A stretch of 64,000 bases of DNA. It comes from an uncultured Alkaliphilus sp. GTDB lineage: Bacteria > Bacillota > Clostridia > Peptostreptococcales > Natronincolaceae. The notes below the pieces were generated by a model. The model did no database searches. It had not been told where the DNA came from and was given only the letters and a program-made list of their open reading frames with translations. A program made the position numbers and the translations under genes. Shown piece by piece: positions 53,422 to 61,491 of the stretch; position 1 is the stretch's first letter, and each line of letters opens with the position of its first letter. The stretch is taken from assembly GCA_938074565.1 (NCBI GenBank), contig CALJEQ010000006.1:1-64000 (forward strand). Direction: 5' to 3'.

Positions 53422-55278
53422 ATGAATTTTCTTGAAGTTGTAATCCTATTATGGCTACCTATTTTGGTGCTATTTTTTGGGTTGCTGGAGGCATTGGTTA
53501 TACCATTATTAGGGGATAATCATAGATTTATTAGAAGATTATCAGTTAATGGTTTTATACTATTTACGACAATCTTAATTATGATGACCTTTAAGCAAGT
53601 GAAGGAAGCTCCTATTGTTTATGAATTTGGTAAAATATTTGGTATGGGTATCTTCTTTAAAATTGACCTTTTGAACTATATTCTTATGGTGTTTGCAGGT
53701 ATTATATTTATGGTTGCCAGCATTTATAGTTTGGAGGATATTAAACAGAAAGATCGTGAAAGAACATTTTATTTCTTTTTCATTATCTCATTTGTTGCTA
53801 CCATCGGAACTCTAATGGCAGGGGATTTATTAAGCTTTTTCTTATTTTTTGAGATAATGACTTTTGGTACGTATGCCCTTATGGTACATTATCGAGGAGA
53901 CAAGGTTTTGGAGGCTGGAAATGTTTATATTTATATGGGTATTATAGGTGGTCTTTGTATATTAAGTGGTATTATACTTCTTTCAGCCTATACACAAAGC
54001 TACGAATGGACAAATCTTGCTGTTAAATTTAGCTCTATGGGGGTAATAAAATATATTATAGGTGGGTTATTTATTGTTGGATTTGGGATTAAGGCAGGAA
54101 TGGTACCCTTCCATTTCTGGATGCCTAAAATGTATAGAGAAGCACCATTTTCAGTTAATGCCATTTCATCAGGTATATTAACCAAGGTGGGTGCCTATGG
54201 AATACTAAGGGTAGCTACAATCATTTTTTCTGTAGGGACTGCTGAAGCATCAACATCAGGTAAAATATTATGGCAAACTTCACAACAAATTGGAGTTGTT
54301 ATTATTTGGCTAGGTATAATTACTATGGTGGTGGGGGTCTTTTTAGCGTTACTAGAAGGTAACATGAAACGAATGTTAGCCTACCATAGTGTTAGTCAAA
54401 TGGGTTATATAATTATGGGTATCGGTGTTGCAGCCTATTTAGGGTATAAGGGTGCTACCGGGTTTTCGGGTAGTATTTATCACATGATTAATCATGGATT
54501 TTTTAAGGCACTACTGTTCATGGTGGCAGGGGTAGTCTATTTAAACACAAAAGAAACGGATATGTACAAATTAGGTGGTATGTGGAAGGTAATGCCTTTT
54601 ACAGCAATAGTGGCATTGATTGCAGTGCTGGGAATTACTGGTATGCCTGGTTTTAATGGATTTGCTAGTAAATCCATATTACATCATGCCATAATTGAAG
54701 CATATAAATATGGACATCCATCCTTTAAGTATGCAGAACTAATATTTAAGTTAGTTAGTGCAGGAACAGTGTGTTCCTTCTTAAAGTTCTTCGGATTCAT
54801 TTTTATGGGTAAGTGTCCAGAACAATATGCAAAATTAAAACCAAAGTATTCACGTATGGCGGTGGCAATGGGGATACTTGCAACTTTTGTGGTGGTTATT
54901 GGAATAAAACCAGATTTTGTACTAAATACATTCATCGTTCCTGCTGTACTTTCCTTCACTTATGACGCTGTTTTTGTTAGTGAACATTTAGTAGGTCTTA
55001 ATTTCTGGAATATGAAGGATATTATGGGAATGGTCTATGTGTATGGATTAGGGGTAATAATATTTATTGTAGGGATTAAGTTTCATTTATTCCATAAACA
55101 TTTACCTAAATGGTTAAATGCTGAACGGTTGATTTATACGCCAGTTACACAGTTTTGCGAAGACTTCCCAAATCTTTGCGTACAAAGATATGAGAAAAGA
55201 ATGATTTTAGGGGATGTATTTATTTATGTGACCCTATTAACAATTATATTAGGTTTATTGATTGTTTCGGGATTTTAA
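53422..55278 (+). CDS. Extra MrpD/NuoL-like proton-antiporter subunit 3
   Basis: The 618 residues closely follow the preceding gene's product (MGYIIMGIGVA, TGMPGFNGFASKSILHHAIIE). The TM5 glutamate (FLFFEIMTFGTY) and TM7-type lysine (GFGIKAGMVPFH) are kept. The otherwise conserved segment LPxAHxxAPTPxSA is changed to MPKMYREAPFSVNA, losing the histidine. RBS AGGAGGG. It has its own promoter, so it may be expressed separately from the other subunits. Confidence 0.82.
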   Translation: MNFLEVVILLWLPILVLFFGLLEALVIPLLGDNHRFIRRLSVNGFILFTTILIMMTFKQVKEAPIVYEFGKIFGMGIFFKIDLLNYILMVFAGIIFMVASIYSLEDIKQKDRERTFYFFFIISFVATIGTLMAGDLLSFFLFFEIMTFGTYALMVHYRGDKVLEAGNVYIYMGIIGGLCILSGIILLSAYTQSYEWTNLAVKFSSMGVIKYIIGGLFIVGFGIKAGMVPFHFWMPKMYREAPFSVNAISSGILTKVGAYGILRVATIIFSVGTAEASTSGKILWQTSQQIGVVIIWLGIITMVVGVFLALLEGNMKRMLAYHSVSQMGYIIMGIGVAAYLGYKGATGFSGSIYHMINHGFFKALLFMVAGVVYLNTKETDMYKLGGMWKVMPFTAIVALIAVLGITGMPGFNGFASKSILHHAIIEAYKYGHPSFKYAELIFKLVSAGTVCSFLKFFGFIFMGKCPEQYAKLKPKYSRMAVAMGILATFVVVIGIKPDFVLNTFIVPAVLSFTYDAVFVSEHLVGLNFWNMKDIMGMVYVYGLGVIIFIVGIKFHLFHKHLPKWLNAERLIYTPVTQFCEDFPNLCVQRYEKRMILGDVFIYVTLLTIILGLLIVSGF

Positions 55279-55305
55279 GATTATAAGAAAGAAAGGATTT
55301 TTTTT

Positions 55306-56163
55306 ATGAAGTTAGGTTCCCATGTATCGGTGTCAGGTAAAGGTTTACTATCTGCTGTAAAGGAATCAATAAAGTATGGTTCTGATACTTTTATGATTTA
55401 TACAGGTGCACCACAGAATACTATCAGGAAAAAAATTGAAGATATGAGCATTGAAGAAGGTCTAAAACTAATGAAGGAACACGGACTATCAGACTTTGTG
55501 GTTCACGCGCCTTATATTATTAATTTAGCATCGCCAAATGATGAGACTTTTAAAATGTCCATCGAATTTCTTAAGAAAGAAATACTTCGCACAGAAGCAA
55601 TGGGTTCAAACTATATAGTAATACATCCAGGGGCTCATGTTGGCTCTGGTGAGGAGGAAGGACTTAAACGGATTAGCGAAGGATTAAATCAGGTAATTGA
55701 AAAGGATCAAAAAGTATTTATAACGCTAGAAACTATGGCCGGGAAAGGAACTGAATTAAATTATTGCTTTGAACATACGGCTTATATATTAGAACAAGTG
55801 AAATATAATGAAAAACTAGCAGTATGTTTTGATACTTGCCATGTTCATGATGCTGGTTATGATATTATTAATGATTTCGATGGTGTAATGGAATCTTTTG
55901 ATAAGATAATTGGTTTAGAAAGATTAAAAGTATTTCATATTAATGGCTCGTTAAATAAAAGGGGCGCTAAGAAGGATAGACACGCAAATTTAGGAGCAAC
56001 GGAAGAAAACTCAAAGGGGAAGGACTATATAGGTGTTGATGCAATTAAATATATTGTACACCATGAAGTTGCTAAAGGAAAACCATGTATATTAGAAACA
56101 CCGTGGTTAGATAAGAAAACAAATTTGTATAAAGAAGAAATTGCTCTTTTAAGAGGAGTATAA
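55306..56163 (+). CDS. nfo: Endonuclease IV (AP endonuclease)
   Basis: Nfo cuts DNA at abasic sites. The 285-residue barrel starts LGSHVSVSGKGL and keeps zinc ligands in IHPGAHVGSG, TLETMAG, CFDTCHVHDAGYD, KKDRHANLG and ILETPW. The usual HLNDSKN reads HINGSLN here, a variant just before the KDRH loop. RBS GAAAGGA precedes the ATG, 27 bases after the previous gene. Confidence 0.93.
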   Translation: MKLGSHVSVSGKGLLSAVKESIKYGSDTFMIYTGAPQNTIRKKIEDMSIEEGLKLMKEHGLSDFVVHAPYIINLASPNDETFKMSIEFLKKEILRTEAMGSNYIVIHPGAHVGSGEEEGLKRISEGLNQVIEKDQKVFITLETMAGKGTELNYCFEHTAYILEQVKYNEKLAVCFDTCHVHDAGYDIINDFDGVMESFDKIIGLERLKVFHINGSLNKRGAKKDRHANLGATEENSKGKDYIGVDAIKYIVHHEVAKGKPCILETPWLDKKTNLYKEEIALLRGV

Positions 56164-56167
56164 TAAT

Positions 56168-56194
56168 AAAGCAGAGATAATTTTACTCTGCTTT
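56168..56194 (+). terminator. Terminator after nfo
   Basis: AAAGCAGAG and CTCTGCTTT pair around nine bases directly after the stop codon. Confidence 0.7.
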
Positions 56195-56232
56195 AGATGA
56201 TTGAAAAGGTTTTAGGCTTTTTTAGTTATGTT

Positions 56233-56280
56233 AAAAGTCAGCACCCCTTTGTATTCTATACAATGGGGTGGCTGACTTTT
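56233..56280. terminator. Second, bidirectional terminator between nfo and the lipoprotein gene
   Basis: AAAAGTCAGC-ACCCC and GGGGT-G-GCTGACTTTT make a fifteen-pair stem with one bulged G, ending in T4 on both strands, between convergent genes. Confidence 0.8.
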
Positions 56281-56300
56281 ATGTATTTGTTGATAAACAC

Positions 56301-57242
56301 TTAGCTACCAGACTCAAGTGGAGGAATCATTAATACTATATTTTTCATTACGATGGCTGATTTAATTTGAATTAAATGAAAGTTTTCTGATTCTATTTCA
56401 TGTTGTAAGTCTTCCAATGAAAGGGTAAGTTTTTGCATAACATCTTCTGCACCTTTATCAATAACCCGTTGTTTTAAACCTTTAGCCAACTCTTTTGATT
56501 TTTCTGTTTCTTTAAGGGCTTCATCAAATTCATCCATATTAGCCAGTAAGACAGTTTTACGAGTATGGTATTTTAACCGATAGACTTCATAGGGAACTTT
56601 GTCTTTAAATTCGTTACGAAACTCTGCTAAAAGTCCCAATAATTCATTAAAACTTAGCAAACTTTCCTCAACTTTTGTTTCATCAACATAAGTTGTTGTT
56701 TCTTCTAATAATGTTTCAAATTTTTCCATTTCAGTTTTATTAACTTTAACTTCCTGTAGATTAGTTTCTAAAACGTTCCATTGACGATGGATTAAGTATA
56801 TGTTCTCTTGTATTTTAAACCATACTTCATCAGCATCGGTAGGGGGAGAATCTGTTTCTATCATTTTGCCCTCCACGTCTTCTTCCTTTAAGACGGGAAT
56901 GATAATAGAGTTTTCTTCAATCTTTTTATTAATATCAACTGACTCTTTAGCTGCGTTTTCTTTTTCTTCTTTCTTTTGATCTACTTCACTTTCCTCAGTT
57001 ATTTCTTCTTTTTCTTTGTCCATTTCTTTAATTGTTTCCTCAACACCTTTAATGCTGTCGATGGTATACATTGTCTCAAGTATTGTATCCTCCATTTCTG
57101 TTAAAATTTCAGGAACTTCAGGAGGATTATTGCTGTTTTTTTGTGGGTTTGGTTTTTCTGGGTTTGCTCGACAGCCAGATAATAAAACTAGTGTTAAGGT
57201 TATAATCAGAAATGAAGCAATAATTTTTTTGTTTTTTAACAT
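56301..57242 (-). CDS. Coiled-coil lipoprotein of unknown function
   Basis: A signal peptide with lipobox LLSGC (C24) marks the 313-residue product as a lipoprotein. A proline/asparagine-rich linker follows, then a glutamate/lysine-rich acidic stretch (about 60-115), and a long helical coiled-coil half to the end. The protein is fixed to the outer face of the membrane. I do not recognise the family. RBS GAGGTGA precedes the ATG. It is divergent from the coiled-coil gene at 57507; the 264-base gap between them is very A+T-rich with no identifiable site. Confidence 0.68.
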   Translation of the reverse strand: MLKNKKIIASFLIITLTLVLLSGCRANPEKPNPQKNSNNPPEVPEILTEMEDTILETMYTIDSIKGVEETIKEMDKEKEEITEESEVDQKKEEKENAAKESVDINKKIEENSIIIPVLKEEDVEGKMIETDSPPTDADEVWFKIQENIYLIHRQWNVLETNLQEVKVNKTEMEKFETLLEETTTYVDETKVEESLLSFNELLGLLAEFRNEFKDKVPYEVYRLKYHTRKTVLLANMDEFDEALKETEKSKELAKGLKQRVIDKGAEDVMQKLTLSLEDLQHEIESENFHLIQIKSAIVMKNIVLMIPPLESGS

Positions 57243-57506
57243 TCTAAATCACCTCTAATGTATTTTTTCCAATATATTAGAAAAAATTACATTATTACAG
57301 ATAAAAAACAAAATATTTTTTTATGAGTATATATAATAAATAAGTATTATTTAAAATTAGATAATTAAACTACCTAATTTAATAATATTTTAATATAATA
57401 ATAAAATAGGACAAAAGCACTGGCAGGAAAAGATGCTAAATATATCGAAATATGTTGAAGTATATAAAAATACCTTTCATAAGCATATATAGAAAAGAGG
57501 GCAATT

Positions 57507-58133
57507 ATGTTTTTTATTAAAAAGCGTAGAAAATTTCTTCTCGATAAAAATATTATAAAGAAAAGTAATGTACCAATTCTTATTAAAGATAAAGCCTGGA
57601 GGGACGTTTTTACTGATAAATCCAATAAAACGATAACAGCCCTAAGTAAGCAGTTGGAGGAATTAATAATAGAAGAAACTGCATATAAAAAGACTTTGTC
57701 AGAAAAGAAAAAGATTAAAAACGAATTTATGAATAAAATATTAGCTTTGTCGGATGATATAAATACTAAAGGCGTAGAAGACTCTGTTGAAGAATTAGAA
57801 AAATGTAAAGAAACATTCACTGATGTAGTTATAGAAATTGATGAGTTATATAAACAATTAGAAGTATACCCAGGAGAAATAGAAAAATTAAACTTAGCCC
57901 TTTTAGAAGAAACAGTACAGATTGCCTACCATGATTTATTAGAGGGACAAAAAGAACTGGATGATATTCATAATGAAATACAACAATTAAGGGATCGATT
58001 AGCTGGATTAAGGGAGCAAAAGGAAGGTTTAGATAATAAACTAAGTTATTTATACACATTTTTGCATACAATGATTGGACATGAAGAAATAGAAAAATTG
58101 GATATACATTATTTTAAACAAGAAGAGGAGTAG
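57507..58133 (+). CDS. Coiled-coil protein of unknown function
   Basis: The 208-residue protein begins with a very basic segment (MFFIKKRRKFLLDKN), then two long heptad-rich helices (about 45-110 and 140-190) and no membrane segment. RBS AGAGGG lies six bases before the ATG. A partner role near the membrane or DNA is possible, but nothing in sequence decides it. Confidence 0.6.
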   Translation: MFFIKKRRKFLLDKNIIKKSNVPILIKDKAWRDVFTDKSNKTITALSKQLEELIIEETAYKKTLSEKKKIKNEFMNKILALSDDINTKGVEDSVEELEKCKETFTDVVIEIDELYKQLEVYPGEIEKLNLALLEETVQIAYHDLLEGQKELDDIHNEIQQLRDRLAGLREQKEGLDNKLSYLYTFLHTMIGHEEIEKLDIHYFKQEEE

Positions 58134-58178
58134 AATGTCCACAACATTTGGAAACCTACACCTTCTTTGTCGTTATGA

Positions 58179-58231
58179 AAACTCAGCCAACGGGACGTAA
58201 GTATCAATACGTTTCGTTGGCTGGGTTTTTT
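58179..58231 (+). terminator. Terminator after the coiled-coil gene
   Basis: AACTCAGCCAACG and CGTTGGCTGGGTT flank a 22-base loop that can itself pair (ACGTA/TACGT), followed by TTTTTT. Confidence 0.82.
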
Positions 58232-58428
58232 AGTTCGTGTAATACACAATTTTTTTGCAAATCCTGTAGAAATTCGTATTATAAAACGAAGAATATAGTA
58301 TGTATGAGAGCATATATTTTTGAAATGAGTTAATGGATAGATAATTTGTTAAAGCTTACATAACTGATAGCAACACATTAACAGTTAAAAAATTTAATAT
58401 ATTAAAAAGGGGAGTGCCGTTAATTATA

Positions 58429-58456
58429 TTGCTTTAATACAATTAGGTAGTATAAA
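58429..58456 (+). promoter_or_regulatory. Candidate promoter of the XRE-TPR regulator
   Basis: TTGCTT and TATAAA are sixteen bases apart, 210 bases before the start codon. The rest of 58232-58668 is A+T-rich with no gene that I can support. Confidence 0.35.
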
Positions 58457-58668
58457 AAGTATAAATTAACTATAAACATATTTAAAAAGTCTAAAGTCAA
58501 AAAATTCATAATTATACTTAAAATAATTGAAAAGTAGTAAAATATCATGTATTATTAAAAATATAACATAAAATACAACAAGATAGTTTACAAAAACTAA
58601 TATCTTATATAAAAAAATAGTTAACATAGGGGTAATAATTTTTGTTTTGTTGGGAAGGGGATAGTGCA

Positions 58669-59997
58669 ATGCAAACATTAACTACAGGAGAAAAAATTAG
58701 GCAGTTACGAAAAGCCATAGGACTAAAACAAGAAGATATTACTAATGAGGAACTTTCTAAAAGTTTAATTAGTCTAATCGAAAAAAATAAAAGAAACTTA
58801 ACTAAAAATACCGCTAACATAATTGCTGATAGCCTAAATAAATACTATAAACAAGTTGGTAAGGAAATTACACCAGAATATTTATTAGAAACGGAAGAAG
58901 ATCAAATAAAGAAAACTATACAAAAAGACCTTGAATATCTACAGAAAATTATTAATTCTGATGATGTAGAAGAAAAGTTAGTACATACTGCTTTTGAAAA
59001 AGTAATGGGTCTAGTTACCCAATGGGGGTTGAAAGAAGAACTAGTAGAATTGAAAATTTTAAGAGGTAATTTTTATTATAATAACTATCAATACAATGAA
59101 GCCCTTAAAGATTTTTTTGAGGTATTAAATCATTCAATACAAGCAACAGATTATGGACAAATAGCAAGAATGTATAATGCATTAGGTTCTGTATATCAAA
59201 TGCAGATGATGACAGATACAGCAATAGTACATTTTGTTCAGGCATATGACACTGCTGATATTAATAACACCACTAATAAAGATAAAGTAAAAGTCCACTC
59301 GGTTTTTAATCAAATACTCTGTTATTATAATATTACTAGGTATGACTTAGCCCTTAATCATATAAATAAATTTAAAGAATTAAAATGGGAAGACCCCTTA
59401 TATAAAGTATTTAACAACCAAGTAATACTAATGGAAGCTAATACCTATAGAGATTTAAAAAACTTTGATAAGGCAATAAAATTATATGATAGATTAAAGC
59501 ACGAAGAAGAGGAATTAGACAAAGAGACATTATTTTTACTTTATGAGAACTATTCAGTTTTCTTTAGACAACAGGGGAAAATGGATAAAGCTTTAGATTA
59601 TATTAATAAAGCCTTTACTATGAAGGATCATGTAGATGTTAATTACATACCGGCATTATATCTATATCAAGCTAAATGTTATCATTTGTTGGAGGATAAT
59701 AAGAAAGTAGTTGCACTATTGGAACAGGGTCTTAGACTAGCTGAACTGGTTTCAAAGAATTATATTGTTATTGATTTGCATTTTGCCTTTGCAGAGATTT
59801 ACATAGAATTAAAGGACTTTTCCAGTGCATTATGTCATTTACAAGAGGCAGAGAAGGTTATTGAAGAAAAAGATATGAATTCTAAAAAGCATGATTTATA
59901 TAGTTTCTATTGTGATGTCTATTGGGGTATGGGTGATGAGATTAAAGCAAAAACATATCTTAATAAAATAAGAAAGAGTTATTTAAAGGACATTTAA
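58669..59997 (+). CDS. XRE-family regulator with TPR repeats (RRNPP-like)
   Basis: The ATG at 58669 follows AAGGGGAT; a TTG 27 bases upstream is before that RBS. The 442-residue protein has an N-terminal helix-turn-helix (about 5-60: TGEKIRQLRKAIGLKQEDIT, then SLISLIEKNKRNLT) and a C-terminal array of helical TPR repeats (about 120-435, e.g. ARMYNALGSVYQMQ, ALDYINKAF). This is the architecture of peptide-sensing RRNPP regulators (PlcR, Rap, NprR, Rgg). It is followed 39 bases later by a gene for a 52-residue exported peptide, the typical place for a cognate signal. Confidence 0.82.
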   Translation: MQTLTTGEKIRQLRKAIGLKQEDITNEELSKSLISLIEKNKRNLTKNTANIIADSLNKYYKQVGKEITPEYLLETEEDQIKKTIQKDLEYLQKIINSDDVEEKLVHTAFEKVMGLVTQWGLKEELVELKILRGNFYYNNYQYNEALKDFFEVLNHSIQATDYGQIARMYNALGSVYQMQMMTDTAIVHFVQAYDTADINNTTNKDKVKVHSVFNQILCYYNITRYDLALNHINKFKELKWEDPLYKVFNNQVILMEANTYRDLKNFDKAIKLYDRLKHEEEELDKETLFLLYENYSVFFRQQGKMDKALDYINKAFTMKDHVDVNYIPALYLYQAKCYHLLEDNKKVVALLEQGLRLAELVSKNYIVIDLHFAFAEIYIELKDFSSALCHLQEAEKVIEEKDMNSKKHDLYSFYCDVYWGMGDEIKAKTYLNKIRKSYLKDI

Positions 59998-60036
59998 GTA
60001 AAAGTATTAATTAAAATAGAGTTGGAGGGTTACATT

Positions 60037-60195
60037 ATGAAAACGAGAAAAATTTTATTGGCGACTTTAGTGATTTCTACAGTACTAGTAGGGTGCATTG
60101 GTGGTCTTTGGTTAAGTTTTAATGAAAAGAACTGTGAATGTATTACCATAGGAATGTTTACCACTGATGAAAACCCAAATCCTAAAATATTTTAA
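60037..60195 (+). CDS. Candidate secreted signalling propeptide
   Basis: This 52-codon gene has RBS GGAGGG eight bases before ATG and sits between the XRE-TPR gene and a strong terminator, so it is cotranscribed with the regulator. The product has a basic start (MKTRK), a hydrophobic segment (6-26) and a short polar tail ending MFTTDENPNPKIF. LVGC at residues 17-20 could serve as a lipobox or as part of an export signal. Size, layout and position match RRNPP propeptides, whose mature signal comes from the C-terminus. A tiny lipoprotein of other function is the alternative. Confidence 0.65.
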   Translation: MKTRKILLATLVISTVLVGCIGGLWLSFNEKNCECITIGMFTTDENPNPKIF

Positions 60196-60212
60196 TTAAG
60201 TTTTCTAAACAT

Positions 60213-60264
60213 CTATATACAAAAAACCCACTTCTAATGATTGAAGGGGGTTTTTTGTATATAG
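60213..60264 (+). terminator. Terminator of the regulator-peptide operon
   Basis: CTATATACAAAAAACCC and its exact complement GGGTTTTTTGTATATAG form a 17-pair stem with inner CTTC/GAAG pairing. Confidence 0.85.
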
Positions 60265-60377
60265 ATTAAGTTATATTGTTAAAATTAGCAATACATAATA
60301 ATTATAATAGAAAAAAATTTTTAGTATTCTAAAATTTGTAGAAAGATGATAGGATAGAAGTAGTAAGGAGGCATAAG

Positions 60378-60761
60378 ATGATTAAAGGAATAGGTATAGA
60401 TATTATAGAAATAGAAAGAATTAAAGGGGCAGTTGAAAAAAACAATAAATTTTTAGAACGTTTCTTTACTTCAAATGAAATAGAGATTTTTAAGAGTAAA
60501 AATTTTAAACCTGCAACAATAGCTGGCTTCTTTGCAGCAAAGGAAGCTGTAGTCAAATCATTAGGAACAGGATTTAGAAATATGAAGTGGCAAGACATTG
60601 AAGTCGGACAAGATTCGTTGGGAAAGCCATTTATAAAATTGCATAATAATGGTCGACAAATAGCATATGATAAAGGTATAGAAGAAATATTAATTTCAAT
60701 TTCCCATAGCAGGTTCAATGCAGTTGCCCAAGCAATGGCAGTAGGAAATCAAGAAAGTTAG
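60378..60761 (+). CDS. acpS: Holo-[acyl-carrier-protein] synthase
   Basis: AcpS attaches phosphopantetheine from CoA to acyl carrier protein. The 127-residue protein has the metal and CoA motifs GIGIDIIEIERI near the start and FFAAKEAVVKSLGTG in the middle, and ends in SISHSRFNAVAQA. It has RBS AAGGAGG and opens the conserved acpS-lipoprotein-alr-ndoAI-ndoA block. Confidence 0.94.
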   Translation: MIKGIGIDIIEIERIKGAVEKNNKFLERFFTSNEIEIFKSKNFKPATIAGFFAAKEAVVKSLGTGFRNMKWQDIEVGQDSLGKPFIKLHNNGRQIAYDKGIEEILISISHSRFNAVAQAMAVGNQES

Positions 60762-60828
60762 AGGTAAAGCATAAATTGGCGGTGGGGGAAAATTTTTAAA
60801 AGAAAATTAAAATTGGGAGGGTTTAAAG

Positions 60829-61449
60829 TTGAAATACCTTAAGGTTACAGTGGTGATATTTCTAATTGCGCTACTTACAGCTTGTCAACAACCCACTAAT
60901 GAAGAAGTGTTTTATAAAGCACAAAAGAAATTAGGCGAAATGGAAGGTTACCAATGTACTGCTAAAATCTATGTACAGAGGGAAAATGAAGAAAAAGAGT
61001 ATATATTTAAACAAACCTTTCAATATCCTGATAAATATCGGTTGGAGGTTCTATCACCGGAAAATCTAAAGGGTAACTTAACGATTTCCAATGGTAAAAC
61101 GGCTTGGATGAAACATCCTTCCATTAATCAAGTATGGAAAATGGATCAATTTGAACAATCACAAGAACAATTAATGTTTATAGGCTATTTTATGAGAAAT
61201 CTATTAAATTCAGAGGAAACTAACTTAGAAAGCAAAAGTTTAGATGGAAATGATTATATCGTTATTACAACAACACTTCCCGGTGGCAATTATTATTTTA
61301 ATGAACAAAAACTATGGATTGATACAGAAAAAATGACTCCGAATAAATTATATATACTAGATGAAAAAGGCAAAACTCGATTTAGAGTAACTTTTGAAGA
61401 TTTTGAATATAATCCTAAACTACAAGAAGATTTATTCAATTTAAACTAG
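60829..61449 (+). CDS. LolA-like outer-face lipoprotein, YdcC/GerS-like
   Basis: A TTG start follows GGGAGGG. The 206-residue product has a lipoprotein signal ending LLTAC (C19) and then a LolA/MucB-type beta domain (FQYPDKYRLEVLSPENLKGN split across 65-85, ISNGKTAWM, LYILDEKGKTRFRVTFEDFE). Position between acpS and alr matches B. subtilis ydcC, a sporulation gene, and adjacency to alr matches C. difficile gerS, a germination lipoprotein needed for cortex breakdown. A role in sporulation or germination is therefore likely by context. Confidence 0.75.
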   Translation: MKYLKVTVVIFLIALLTACQQPTNEEVFYKAQKKLGEMEGYQCTAKIYVQRENEEKEYIFKQTFQYPDKYRLEVLSPENLKGNLTISNGKTAWMKHPSINQVWKMDQFEQSQEQLMFIGYFMRNLLNSEETNLESKSLDGNDYIVITTTLPGGNYYFNEQKLWIDTEKMTPNKLYILDEKGKTRFRVTFEDFEYNPKLQEDLFNLN

Positions 61450-61491
61450 AAGAAAACTTATACTTACATAGTAAAGGAGGAGTTAAGTAAT

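Noticed and set aside
45035-55278. A membrane-bound hydrogenase or respiratory complex I
   Set aside because: No gene for a nickel-iron large subunit, NuoB/C/D/H/I-like protein or ferredoxin is present; only the antiporter-type subunits occur.
57374-57820. 148-codon minus-strand frame overlapping the coiled-coil gene
   Set aside because: It is antisense to a gene with a good RBS and coiled-coil periodicity, and itself lacks an RBS.
58148-58333. 61-codon open frame after the coiled-coil gene
   Set aside because: It spans the strong terminator hairpin at 58179-58231 and has no ribosome binding site.
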